A stretch of 8,951 nucleotides of DNA from an uncultured Muribaculaceae bacterium (GTDB taxonomy: Bacteria; Bacteroidota; Bacteroidia; Bacteroidales; Muribaculaceae), in contig CAMWUM010000064.1 in NCBI GenBank assembly GCA_947177435.1, positions 1 to 8,951 on the forward strand, read 5' to 3'. Below are positions 1 through 7,429 of this stretch, piece by piece. The position numbers and the translations under genes were made by a program. Position 1 is the first letter of the stretch; each line of letters begins with the position of its first letter. The notes beneath the pieces are model-generated. The model searched no databases, was not told the DNA's origin, and saw only the letters and a list, made by a program, of their open reading frames with translations.

Positions 1-3000
1 TCGTTCCCAGTCGGCCGCGTCGGCATCCTCTTCGCCGGCAGCCGAGGCAAAGGTCTGTGGCGCTACGACAACCATGACGACAAGTTCGAGTCGATGGCCT
101 TCACCCCAGCCGACAGCCACATGAAGATAATGAACGTTTACGCCGACCACGGCGACGGCTCCATCCTCATCGCCACCGACGGCCAGGGCATCAAAAAGTT
201 CATCCCATCCACCGGCAACACCATCAGCGAGCCACTGCCCCTGGCAAACTCCAACAATACCAAGGTGCACACCATAACCCTCGACCAGTACGGCAACCGA
301 TGGGTGGGCATCTACCAGAAAGGCGTGCTGATGGTGCCATATGCCGACGGCGGATTCTATTCGATAAACCAAAAGGCATCGTTCGACGAGTCGTTGATCG
401 GTACGTCATGCGTCACCACTCTATACCGCGACAAACAGGGCACGCTGTGGGTCGGCACCGACAACGACGGCATCTACGCCGTAGATCCATCCTTTACGTC
501 GAGCCGCCACATCTCAGGCGATTCGCTGCCAAAAGTAATCTTTTGCATATTCGAGGACTCGCGAGGCGACCTATGGGTGGCATCTTACGACGGCGGTGTC
601 GGAATCCTCGACAAACAGACAGGCTCTTTCAAAAAAGTGCCCCTCTATGACGAAAACGGCCTTGAAGTTTTACGTGTGTTTGACGTCGCAGAGACCGACA
701 AAGGCAGCATTATGTTCGCCACTATGGGCAGCGGCCTATTCCGATATTCACCCGAAACGGGCACAGCCGGCAAGAGCACTCTGCTCAACGCCGAACTCAA
801 CGCCTGGACCACATGCCTCACCCAGTCGAAAATTGACAACTGCCTGTACGTGGGCACTTATAACGGCCTCTATAAACTCGACAGGGGCGTAAAGGTGACG
901 CACTTGCGCCCCGACCTGATCATCAACACCATACACGAAGATCCTAAGCGAAATGTCCTGTGGCTCGGCACCACCACCGGCCTGTTCGGATTCAACCTCA
1001 GCAACGATTCAATCGAAAGCGCATACACCGCCATCGAAGGACTGCCAAGCAACTCGGTGTACGCAATCGAAAACGACGGCGACTATCTCTGGATCAGCAC
1101 CAACGCCGGTCTGTCGCGATTTAAGCCTGAGACGGGAGAGTTCGTGAACTACACGGTCGAGGACGGCCTGCAAGGCAACGAGTTTTACAAGAAAACGTCA
1201 TTCTTCGACAAGCGCAACGGCATCATGTTCTTCGGCGGCATCAACGGCCTTACATTCTTCGATCCGGAAAAAATCGCCAAGAAAGGCCGAAAATACGACC
1301 TGCGCATCACCGACTTTTACATCGGCAACACCCCCGTGCGCGCAGGCATGAAGTCGGGCTCGCGCACCATCATCGACGCCCCCGTCTCCGAAGCCAAGGT
1401 GTTCAGGCTCGGCCCCAACGACAACTCGTTCTCCATCGAATTCAACACCAAGCAGTTCACCCACTCATCGCGCACCGAGTTCCTGTACTCGTTCGACGGC
1501 GGCGACTGGGAAAAGATGCCCGCCAAGAGCGCACCACAGCACTTCGGAGGCCCCCTGCTGCTGACGTTCACCAATGTCGAGAGCGGCAACCACACGCTCA
1601 AGATCAAGGCAATCGACAATGGCATCGAGTCAGACCCCATCGAAATCAAGATAAACATTGCCCCGGTGTGGTACATGACCTGGTGGGCCCAGTTGATCTA
1701 TGCAATCATCGCAATCATGGCCGTATGCCTGTTGTACCGCTACTTTCGCCAGCGCCACAATGCCCGCATGAAGGAGGCCCAGCGCGTGCACGAGTCTGAG
1801 ATCAAGGAGTCGAAGCTCCAGTTCTTCACCAACATCTCGCACGAAATCCGCACTCCCCTCACCCTGGTAATGAGCCCGCTGCAAAAACTTATCGACGAGG
1901 ATGACGACTCCGGACGCCAAGGAGCCTACCGCACCATGCTGCGCAACTCGCAGCGCATCCTCCGCCTGGTCAACGAACTGATGGACCTCCGCAAAATCGA
2001 CAACAAGCAGATGCGCCTGACATTCCAGAAGGTTAGCCTCAAGGGCTTCATCAACGACGTGTTCCAACTCTTCCAACCTGCCGCAAAAGCCAAGGACATT
2101 ACCCTCACCTTTGACACCGAAGAAATTGACGACGTGGACGCATACGTCGACGTGTCGAACATCGACAAGATCATTATGAACCTCGTGTCCAACGCCATCA
2201 AGTACACCCCCAATGGCGGCAAAGTAGACATACGCCTCTCGCAGGGCCAGGATCCCGCATGCGACGGGCCGCTGCGCCAATACGCCCAGATATCCGTCAC
2301 CGACAACGGCATCGGCATCCCCAAGAGCGAGCGCCAGCACGTGTTCGAACGCTTCTACCAGGTGGCCAACAACCACACCTCCGGCACCGGCATCGGCCTG
2401 CACCTCACCCACTCGCTCGTCAAGCTCCATTACGGCACTATCGAAATCAACGACAACCCCGCAGGCCCCGGCACGCAGTTCGTCGTGCGCATCCCCCTTG
2501 GCAAAGACCACCTCAAGCCCGACCAGCTTGTGACCGAAACGGCCAAGGCCGCCCCCAGAGTGCACGAACAGAAGTCTATCACCATGGCCCACGAAGTGGT
2601 GCCAGAAACGCCTGACACCACTTCCGCCGGCAAGAAGCGCAACAAACTCATCTACATCGTCGAGGACGACGCCGACGTGCGCCAGTACCTTCTCGACAAC
2701 CTCAGCGAGATGTTCCGCGTGACGGCCTTCTCCAACGGCGAGTCGGCCTTCCAGGCCATCTGCAAGCAGGCCCCCGACCTGCTGCTCACCGACGTGATGA
2801 TGCCAGGCATCGACGGCATCACACTCACCCGCAAAGTCAAGCAGAACATCAACCTCAACCACATCCCCATCGTGATGCTCACCGCCAAGAACCGCGAGGA
2901 AGACAACCTCGAGGGTCTCGAGTCGGGAGCCGACGCTTACATCACCAAGCCATTCAACATTAATATCCTCATCCGCACCATCCACAACCTCGTCGATAAC

Positions 3001-3432
3001 GTGCAGAGGCTGCGCAACGTGTTCAGCGGCAGCCAGAAGCAGGAAGGCAAACTCGAAGAGATAAAGGTTGCATCCAACGATGACAAACTGATGGAGCGCG
3101 TGATGCGAGTGGTCAACCGCCACATCGGCGACTCGGAAATCACCGTAGAGACCATCGCCGAGGAAATCGGCATCAGCCGCGTGCACCTGCACCGCAAACT
3201 CAAAGAACTCACCAACCAGACCACGCGCGACTTCATACGCAACATGCGCCTGCAGCAAGCCGCCAAGCTCCTGAGCGATAAAAAGCTCACCGTGGCCGAG
3301 GTCAGCTACCTCGTAGGCTTCAAGCACCCCAACAATTTCTCGACCAACTTCCGCGAAATGTTTGGCATGAGCCCCACCGCCTACAACGAGCTCCACCACT
3401 CCGGCAACGCCCCCGCTCCCGACGAAAACTGA
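1..3432 (+). CDS. Hybrid two-component system sensor/regulator (HTCS), 5' end outside window
   Basis: One-protein signalling system: a periplasmic sensor senses a ligand (in this family usually an oligosaccharide), and a cytoplasmic kinase, receiver and DNA-binding domain act on transcription. The frame is open from base 1, so the first internal ATG at 94 is not the start; 1143 codons are visible. In visible-residue numbering: about ten propeller-type repeats (e.g. GTLWVGTDNDG, DLWVASYDGG, DYLWISTNAG) from residues 5 to 425; a Y_Y_Y-type beta domain about 467-555; one membrane segment 557-579; a HisKA domain with phosphoacceptor His614 in NISHEIRTP; a HATPase with N-box NLVSNAIKY (from 727), DNGIGIP (768) and GTGIGL (795); a receiver from 884 with acidic pair EDD, phosphoacceptor Asp931 and Lys983; and an AraC-type HTH from about 1031 to 1136. 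All catalytic residues are intact. Family members normally carry two seven-bladed propellers, so about four blades and a signal peptide are probably missing to the left. Ligand and target genes cannot be read here. A terminator follows 8 bases after the stop. Confidence 0.96.
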   Translation, partial: SFPVGRVGILFAGSRGKGLWRYDNHDDKFESMAFTPADSHMKIMNVYADHGDGSILIATDGQGIKKFIPSTGNTISEPLPLANSNNTKVHTITLDQYGNRWVGIYQKGVLMVPYADGGFYSINQKASFDESLIGTSCVTTLYRDKQGTLWVGTDNDGIYAVDPSFTSSRHISGDSLPKVIFCIFEDSRGDLWVASYDGGVGILDKQTGSFKKVPLYDENGLEVLRVFDVAETDKGSIMFATMGSGLFRYSPETGTAGKSTLLNAELNAWTTCLTQSKIDNCLYVGTYNGLYKLDRGVKVTHLRPDLIINTIHEDPKRNVLWLGTTTGLFGFNLSNDSIESAYTAIEGLPSNSVYAIENDGDYLWISTNAGLSRFKPETGEFVNYTVEDGLQGNEFYKKTSFFDKRNGIMFFGGINGLTFFDPEKIAKKGRKYDLRITDFYIGNTPVRAGMKSGSRTIIDAPVSEAKVFRLGPNDNSFSIEFNTKQFTHSSRTEFLYSFDGGDWEKMPAKSAPQHFGGPLLLTFTNVESGNHTLKIKAIDNGIESDPIEIKINIAPVWYMTWWAQLIYAIIAIMAVCLLYRYFRQRHNARMKEAQRVHESEIKESKLQFFTNISHEIRTPLTLVMSPLQKLIDEDDDSGRQGAYRTMLRNSQRILRLVNELMDLRKIDNKQMRLTFQKVSLKGFINDVFQLFQPAAKAKDITLTFDTEEIDDVDAYVDVSNIDKIIMNLVSNAIKYTPNGGKVDIRLSQGQDPACDGPLRQYAQISVTDNGIGIPKSERQHVFERFYQVANNHTSGTGIGLHLTHSLVKLHYGTIEINDNPAGPGTQFVVRIPLGKDHLKPDQLVTETAKAAPRVHEQKSITMAHEVVPETPDTTSAGKKRNKLIYIVEDDADVRQYLLDNLSEMFRVTAFSNGESAFQAICKQAPDLLLTDVMMPGIDGITLTRKVKQNINLNHIPIVMLTAKNREEDNLEGLESGADAYITKPFNINILIRTIHNLVDNVQRLRNVFSGSQKQEGKLEEIKVASNDDKLMERVMRVVNRHIGDSEITVETIAEEIGISRVHLHRKLKELTNQTTRDFIRNMRLQQAAKLLSDKKLTVAEVSYLVGFKHPNNFSTNFREMFGMSPTAYNELHHSGNAPAPDEN

Positions 3433-3440
3433 CCCATCAT

Positions 3441-3472
3441 ACGCCCCGAAACCCATGTTTTGGGGCGTTTTT
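3441..3472 (+). terminator. Rho-independent terminator of the HTCS gene
   Basis: A 12-bp stem with one G-U pair (left arm 3441-3452, right arm 3457-3468), a CCAT tetraloop and a run of T at 3468-3472. It begins 8 bases after the HTCS stop codon. It should separate the sensor gene from the tRNA gene transcribed in the same direction. Confidence 0.9.
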
Positions 3473-3523
3473 AACCCCTTTTCAAAAAAAATTAAGCATT
3501 TGAGCAAAAAAAGTCGAAATAAA

Positions 3524-3555
3524 TTTGGTGGATTCAAAAAAAGTCCTTAACTTTG
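3524..3555 (+). promoter_or_regulatory. Bacteroidetes-type promoter of the tRNA-Lys gene
   Basis: The -7 element TAacTTTG lies at 3548-3555 and the -33 element TTTG at 3524-3527, with 20 bases between them, a close match to the known Bacteroidetes sigma-ABfr consensus. The predicted transcript starts about 10-15 bases upstream of the mature tRNA 5' end at 3577. A-tracts at 3484-3491, 3506-3512 and 3536-3542 lie upstream of or within it and could act like an UP element or curved DNA; that part is inference. Confidence 0.85.
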
Positions 3556-3576
3556 CACCGCAATTGAGAAACAAAT

Positions 3577-3652
<76 letters not shown>

Positions 3653-3654
3653 AC

Positions 3655-3695
3655 AAATCCAAAAGATTGAAATTCAATCTTTTGGATTTTCTTTT
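3655..3695 (+). terminator. Rho-independent terminator of tRNA-Lys
   Basis: A 17-bp AT-rich inverted repeat (left arm 3655-3671, right arm 3673-3689; in practice the loop is a few bases around AAATT), followed by TTCTTTT. It starts 2 bases after the encoded CCA, so it sets the 3' end of the tRNA precursor. The tail is T-rich only on the plus strand, so it should work mainly for rightward transcription. Confidence 0.85.
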
Positions 3696-3701
3696 ATATG
3701 C

Positions 3702-3740
3702 ATTCAGCCCCGCCTCCAGAATACGGAGGCGGGGCTGAAT
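3702..3740 (-). terminator. GC-rich perfect hairpin at the 3' end of the leftward operon, probable terminator
   Basis: A perfect 16-bp stem (3702-3717 with 3725-3740), mostly G-C in its inner part, with a 7-base loop. It lies 20 bases past the stop codon of the fructokinase gene, the last gene of the leftward operon. On the minus strand the bases after the stem (GCATATAAAAG) are not U-rich, so it is not a standard intrinsic terminator. It could still stop transcription, or protect the mRNA 3' end from exonucleases. On the plus strand it also lacks a T tract. Confidence 0.6.
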
Positions 3741-3760
3741 TACACGGGTTTAACCTATTA

Positions 3761-4639
3761 TCAGTCTGTGAGGGAAGCGGGGAGGATGGGCATGGCTCCG
3801 GCTTGGGTGCAGACATAGGCAGATACATCTGCGGCGGTCTTGTGGGCCTGCTCTACGGTCTTGCCTTTGAGGATTGAGGAGATGAAGGCAGCGGCGAACG
3901 AGTCGCCGGCGCCGACGGTATCGGCCACCTCCACCTTGGGTGTGGGCTGGAATGATACGTTGCTCGGGGTGAATACGTAGCTGCCATTGATGCCGCAGGT
4001 GAGGATGAGCATTTTCAGCCCGTACTTGGTGAGAAGCATCCTGCATTGGTCTTGCGGATCGATATTGGGGAAGCCCATCATGCGGCTTACGGTCACGAGT
4101 TCCTCGTCATTAATCTTAAGAATGTTACAATGGTTTAGCGACGCATTGATTACATCCTCTGTGTAAAAATTTTGGCGCAGATTGATATCGAAAACCCTTA
4201 GGGCGTCGTCAGTCGTGGGCATCGCATCGAGGAAGCGCAGAATGGTGGTGCGGGACACGTCGCTACGCTGAGCGAGCGAGCCGAAACATACAGCGCGCGT
4301 GCGCTTAGCCAAGGCTTCAAGTTCAGGACTAAACGGTATATTGTCCCAAGCCACGTGCTCCTTGATGTCGTATTTAGGTATGCCATCAGCATCGAGTTCT
4401 ACTTGCACCGTGCCGGTAGGGTATGCCACCTTAGGAACAAGCGAACTGAGGCCTTTCTCATCAAAGATTTCTAAGATTTCGTCACCAAGCACGTCGTGGC
4501 CGACGGCACTGGCCACACAACTGTCGAGGCCGAACTGCGATACGTGATAAGCGAAATTGGCTGGTGCTCCGCCGATTTTCTTCCCATCGGGCAGCATATC
4601 CCAAAGCACCTCGCCGATACCAACTACTACAGATTTCAT
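3761..4639 (-). CDS. PfkB-family fructokinase
   Basis: A cytoplasmic ribokinase/PfkB-fold sugar kinase that transfers phosphate from ATP to the sugar; the best guess is fructose to fructose-6-phosphate, feeding glycolysis. The 292-residue protein has the N-terminal strand VVVGIGEVLWD, the PfkB signature GGAPANF at 23-29 and the C-terminal signature DTVGAGD at 240-246, where Asp246 is the catalytic base and the GAG stretch forms the anion hole. The length is normal for the family. The motifs FGSLAQR and FDINLRQNFY agree with Bacteroidales fructokinases as I remember them. I chose the ATG at 4639 because MKSVVVG is the usual family start and leaves a 10-base gap after the amidase stop; an in-frame ATG at 4672 would add 11 residues and overlap that gene by 23 bases. 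It is the last gene of the four-gene operon. Substrate specificity (fructose rather than another hexose) is inferred from family resemblance. Confidence 0.92.
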   Translation of the reverse strand: MKSVVVGIGEVLWDMLPDGKKIGGAPANFAYHVSQFGLDSCVASAVGHDVLGDEILEIFDEKGLSSLVPKVAYPTGTVQVELDADGIPKYDIKEHVAWDNIPFSPELEALAKRTRAVCFGSLAQRSDVSRTTILRFLDAMPTTDDALRVFDINLRQNFYTEDVINASLNHCNILKINDEELVTVSRMMGFPNIDPQDQCRMLLTKYGLKMLILTCGINGSYVFTPSNVSFQPTPKVEVADTVGAGDSFAAAFISSILKGKTVEQAHKTAADVSAYVCTQAGAMPILPASLTD

Positions 4640-4649
4640 ATCAACATCA

Positions 4650-5432
4650 TTATAAGGTGAAATGGTCGGCACTCTCCCACACGGGGAAGTCTTGGCGGTA
4701 TTTCACCAGGGCTGACTTCTTGAATGTGGCAAACACTGTCGAAGCCTGGTCGACGCTCATAATCTTGCCAATATAGTCTATCATGTATGTTTCATTCTCA
4801 AAGTCGGCGCCTCCGCGGTTGGCGCCCACCACGTAGGCCTGGTTTTCGATGGCGCGGGCCTCGAGCAGCGTTTTCCAAGCGTGACGACGGCGCTTGGGCC
4901 AGTTGGCCGGCACGAGCAGCAGGTCGTAACGCAAGCCGAGGTTTCGGCACCATGTGGGGAAGCGCAGGTCGAAGCATACGATGATGCTTATGTTCCAACC
5001 GCGGTAGCGGTACGTCGGGGGCAGCGCTGTGCCGGGGGTCATTATCTTGGACTCGTCGCTGAGCATGAACAGGTGGCGCTTATCGTAGAACATGGCATCA
5101 CCGCCCGGCTCGACGAAGAACGCACGGTTATAAAGCCTGTCGCCAGTGCGGGCCAGGAATGTGCCGGCGATGGCCATGCCTCGGCTGGCGGCCAGGCTAC
5201 GCACCATCTGCATCGTGGGCCCGTCGTTGTCCTCGGCCATTGCGGCACACTTGGCGGCGTTGGGCACGAAGCCTGTGGTGAATAGTTCTGGAAGCACAAG
5301 GATGTCGACACCGGGCGGAAGCGCCTCAATCATGATCTGCGCCATGCGGCGGTTGGCCTCGGGTTCGCCCGAGCGTATGTCGAGCGGCAGGGCCGCCACC
5401 TTCATATCATCGTAATTATTCATGGTTGTCAT
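4650..5432 (-). CDS. Nitrilase-superfamily omega-amidase (YafV/Nit2-like)
   Basis: A carbon-nitrogen hydrolase. YafV/Nit2 enzymes hydrolyse 2-oxoglutaramate and 2-oxosuccinamate to ammonia and the ketoacid, clearing side products of glutamine and asparagine transamination. The complete Glu-Lys-Cys triad is visible: Glu49 in LPELFTTGF, Lys118 in YDKRHLF and Cys153 in VCFDLRFP. VEPGG, RNLG, VPANWP and ARAIENQAYVVGANR are close to E. coli YafV, and 260 residues is the usual length. No signal peptide or membrane segment is seen, so it should be cytoplasmic. The ATG at 5432 overlaps the acyltransferase stop as ATGA, typical of translational coupling. ATGs at codons 4 and 10 are also possible, and MKVAALPLD at codon 10 resembles many family starts. 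The physiological substrate is inferred from the family. Confidence 0.92.
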   Translation of the reverse strand: MTTMNNYDDMKVAALPLDIRSGEPEANRRMAQIMIEALPPGVDILVLPELFTTGFVPNAAKCAAMAEDNDGPTMQMVRSLAASRGMAIAGTFLARTGDRLYNRAFFVEPGGDAMFYDKRHLFMLSDESKIMTPGTALPPTYRYRGWNISIIVCFDLRFPTWCRNLGLRYDLLLVPANWPKRRRHAWKTLLEARAIENQAYVVGANRGGADFENETYMIDYIGKIMSVDQASTVFATFKKSALVKYRQDFPVWESADHFTL

Positions 5433-5977
5433 TCTGCGGTAAATTTTTCGGGATGCCTCCCTATGAATGGTTTGTAATAATCTTTTATCTGGCGCATGTC
5501 GGCCTCAATGTCGTCGTCGGGCCAGAACACGCGGTCGATCACCACGAGCCGCCGGCTGTAATCGATGGCGGCGAGCACGCACGGCACGCCCGCCTGCCGG
5601 GCAATGCGCAGAAAGCCCGTGCGCCACTCTGTCGTGCGCGAGCGCGTGCCCTCGGGCGTGATGGCTATCTGCAATCTGTCGGCCTGCTCGAGCCTGGCGG
5701 CAACGTCGGCCACCAGCGACTGGCCCGCAGCCTTGTCGCCTCGGCGCACGGGTATGCCGCCCATGGCCTTGAAGATATAGTTGAGGGGGAAAAAGAACCA
5801 CGTGCTCTTCATCATAAACGACGCCCGCCTGCCGATGGAGGCGTAGGCGAGCTTGCCGATGATAAAGTCCCAGTTGCTGGTGTGCGGGGCCACGCATATC
5901 ACGCACTTGGCGATGTCGGGGGCGGTAGCCTCCACGTGCCACCCAGCCAGTCTCAGTATCAGTCGGCTCAGGCGCAT
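5429..5977 (-). CDS. PlsC-like lysophospholipid/1-acylglycerol-3-phosphate acyltransferase
   Basis: An LPLAT-superfamily acyltransferase that transfers an acyl chain to a hydroxyl acceptor at the membrane. In the 182-residue form, motif I (HX4D) is His32-TSNW-Asp37, motif II is GGIPVRRG (73-80), motif III is TPEGTRS (107-113), and a final GVPCVLAAIDY resembles motif IV. A hydrophobic patch near WFFFPLNYIF (60-69) probably sits on the membrane. It is short for PlsC (about 240 residues) but normal for the compact PHTSNWD-type family in Bacteroidota, whose acceptor is often not established, so lysophosphatidic acid is only one candidate. I prefer the ATG at 5977 (MRLSRLILRLAGW), 4 bases after the threonine synthase stop. 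The ATG at 5998 would add 7 residues and overlap that gene by 17 bases. Its stop overlaps the amidase start (ATGA). Confidence 0.88.
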   Translation of the reverse strand: MRLSRLILRLAGWHVEATAPDIAKCVICVAPHTSNWDFIIGKLAYASIGRRASFMMKSTWFFFPLNYIFKAMGGIPVRRGDKAAGQSLVADVAARLEQADRLQIAITPEGTRSRTTEWRTGFLRIARQAGVPCVLAAIDYSRRLVVIDRVFWPDDDIEADMRQIKDYYKPFIGRHPEKFTAE

Positions 5978-5981
5978 GGCA

Positions 5982-7289
5982 TCATTTCTTATCGTCAATC
6001 GTCAGAGCATACTTGCGCAGCGCCGGGTAGGTGGGCGGTAGCATCGCCGAGGCGCGTCCCTCTCCATTGCCTGCCTTTGGCGCGCCGGGCAATTCCAAAT
6101 GCAAGCCCAAGAGCGAATTGATAAGGCCGGCCGAGCGGTAGGGATGCGACGTGGCCATGAATATGCCGGTCTTGCCCTCGGGCAGGGACTCTTTGAGGCT
6201 AATGTAGGCCGTGGCCGAGTGGGGCTCGAGCAGATAGCCCGTGCGCTCGTACACGTCCACGATGGCCCGGCTGATTTCCTCGTCGGTGCACGACCTGCTG
6301 CCGACGCTCTCCCTCAGGCGCGCCATGTCGCCGCCGCACAGAGCCTCGAAGCGAGGCGTGTTGCATGGGCGAGGCGTATCCATGCCGAAAGCCAGAGTCT
6401 TGACCGTGTCCTGCAGCATCGGCTGGCCGTGCAGCAGGCGGTCGAAGCCGCCGTTGGCATTGCAGGCTCCTATGAGCCGCTCAACGGGCAGGCCCATGAG
6501 CCTGGCGTAGCAGCCGGCCACGAGGTTGCCGCCGTTGCCGGTGGGCACCGACATCCACACGCCGTCGGGCTTCTGGTCAGTCTGCAGCAACTGGGCATAG
6601 GCCCAGAAATAAGTTATGATGTTGGGGAGGACGCGCCCGATATTGAGCGAGTTGGCGATGGTCAAGCGCATCTCCTGGCTGAACTTCTCGTCACGCAGGG
6701 CATCGCCTATCATCTTACGGCACTGGTCGATAGTGCCGTTGACACTCACGGGGTGGATATTGCCTCCCAGGGTCGACAGTTGGGCTATCCGCTTCTGCGG
6801 CAGCCCCTTGGGGTATAGGGCCACAACGTTGACGCCCGGCACGCCGTACAGGCCGTGGGCAATGGCGTTGCCAGAGTTGCCGTTGGTAGCCAGCAAGGCG
6901 TTGATGGGCTTGTCCTCGCCGGGGCGCAAGGCTCCGAGGATGCGTCCGAGCATGCGTGCGCTCACATCCTTGACGGCGTGGGTCGGGCCGTGAAAGAGTT
7001 CGAGAGCGTAGATGCCCTCCTCCACCTTAACCAATGGGATGGGAAACGAAAGCGCCTCCCCGACAATGCGCTTGATGGTGGCCGAGGGCAGGTCGGCGCT
7101 GAGCAGCGCGTTGATGAGGAAGTACGAAACCTCGCCGAGCGACATTTCGGATATGTTGTTGAACACCGCCTGGGGCAGGCGAGGCAGGTCGAGAGGGATA
7201 TACAACCCTCCATCGGGGGCAATGCACTGCAGGACAGCCTGGCGGAAATCGACATTGCCTGATTGGAGCTTCGAGCTGTAATATTGCAT
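5982..7289 (-). CDS. thrC: Threonine synthase-like PLP enzyme, divergent in active-site loops
   Basis: A fold-type II PLP enzyme; ThrC converts O-phosphohomoserine to threonine and phosphate. Its 435 residues match the usual ThrC length. Recognisable parts are the N-terminal MQYYSS and DGGLYIP, the PLP lysine Lys107 in HGPTHAVKD, the LYPKG and QLSTLGGNI strands, NSLNIGR (214-219), the loop GNGGN (251-255), and TGYLLEPHSATAY followed by SHPYRSAG. Several positions depart from ThrC as I know it: HGPTLAFKD is here HGPTHAVKD; TSGDTGSA is TNGNSGNA (135-142); SGNFGN is TGNGGN (250-255); and NAND-type residues are NANG. The reading frame is intact with normal codon use, so it is not a decaying gene. 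It may be the organism's threonine synthase or a paralog acting on another substrate. It is the first gene of the leftward operon. I see no clean Bacteroidetes -7/-33 pair upstream on this strand. No homoserine kinase or aspartokinase gene, its usual partners, is in the window. Confidence 0.88.
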   Translation of the reverse strand: MQYYSSKLQSGNVDFRQAVLQCIAPDGGLYIPLDLPRLPQAVFNNISEMSLGEVSYFLINALLSADLPSATIKRIVGEALSFPIPLVKVEEGIYALELFHGPTHAVKDVSARMLGRILGALRPGEDKPINALLATNGNSGNAIAHGLYGVPGVNVVALYPKGLPQKRIAQLSTLGGNIHPVSVNGTIDQCRKMIGDALRDEKFSQEMRLTIANSLNIGRVLPNIITYFWAYAQLLQTDQKPDGVWMSVPTGNGGNLVAGCYARLMGLPVERLIGACNANGGFDRLLHGQPMLQDTVKTLAFGMDTPRPCNTPRFEALCGGDMARLRESVGSRSCTDEEISRAIVDVYERTGYLLEPHSATAYISLKESLPEGKTGIFMATSHPYRSAGLINSLLGLHLELPGAPKAGNGEGRASAMLPPTYPALRKYALTIDDKK

Positions 7290-7376
7290 CAGTGGGCTTG
7301 AATGGTCTACTCTAAATAACGCGCACGTATCGCCGATTATTGCCCGCCGGCAAAAGAAAAGTGGATTTTGGATTTT

Positions 7377-7411
7377 TTTGTTGCGAGTGTCGGAAAAAAG
7401 TTGTAATTTTG
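7377..7411 (+). promoter_or_regulatory. Bacteroidetes-type promoter of the glycosyltransferase gene
   Basis: The -7 element TAatTTTG is at 7404-7411, with TTTG at 7377-7380 or TTG at 7381-7383 as the -33 element (23 or 20 bases apart). The transcript would start near 7416-7420, only 10-15 bases before the ATG at 7430. The promoter therefore lies downstream of the first in-frame ATG at 7340, which is the main argument for choosing the later start. Confidence 0.7.
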
Positions 7412-7429
7412 TGGAGCAATTCCTACACG

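Noticed and set aside
94..96. ATG at 94 as start of the HTCS gene
   Set aside because: The frame is open to base 1 and the residues before it (e.g. GLWRYDNHDDKF) belong to a propeller blade, so the gene begins left of the window.
1630..3537. A 635-codon open frame on the minus strand opposite the HTCS gene
   Set aside because: Its translation is dominated by Val, Ala, Gly, Glu and Asp, as expected antisense to a gene with C/G-rich third positions. It starts with a non-ATG codon, runs through the terminator of the sense gene, and shows no recognisable domain, whereas the plus-strand frame has intact kinase, receiver and AraC motifs.
5426..6121. A 231-codon plus-strand frame across the acyltransferase and the end of the threonine synthase-like gene
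   Set aside because: It crosses a gene junction of the opposite strand and has no recognisable motif, while the minus-strand frames carry HX4D and TPEGTRS.
6099..6818. A 239-codon plus-strand frame within the threonine synthase-like gene
   Set aside because: It is antisense to a well-supported protein, rich in Ala, Gly, Val and His, with no domain pattern.
7290..7340. A promoter for the leftward operon (TTATTTAG-like element near 7318-7311 on the minus strand)
   Set aside because: It matches TAnnTTTG poorly and has no TTTG at the right distance, so it does not support a call.
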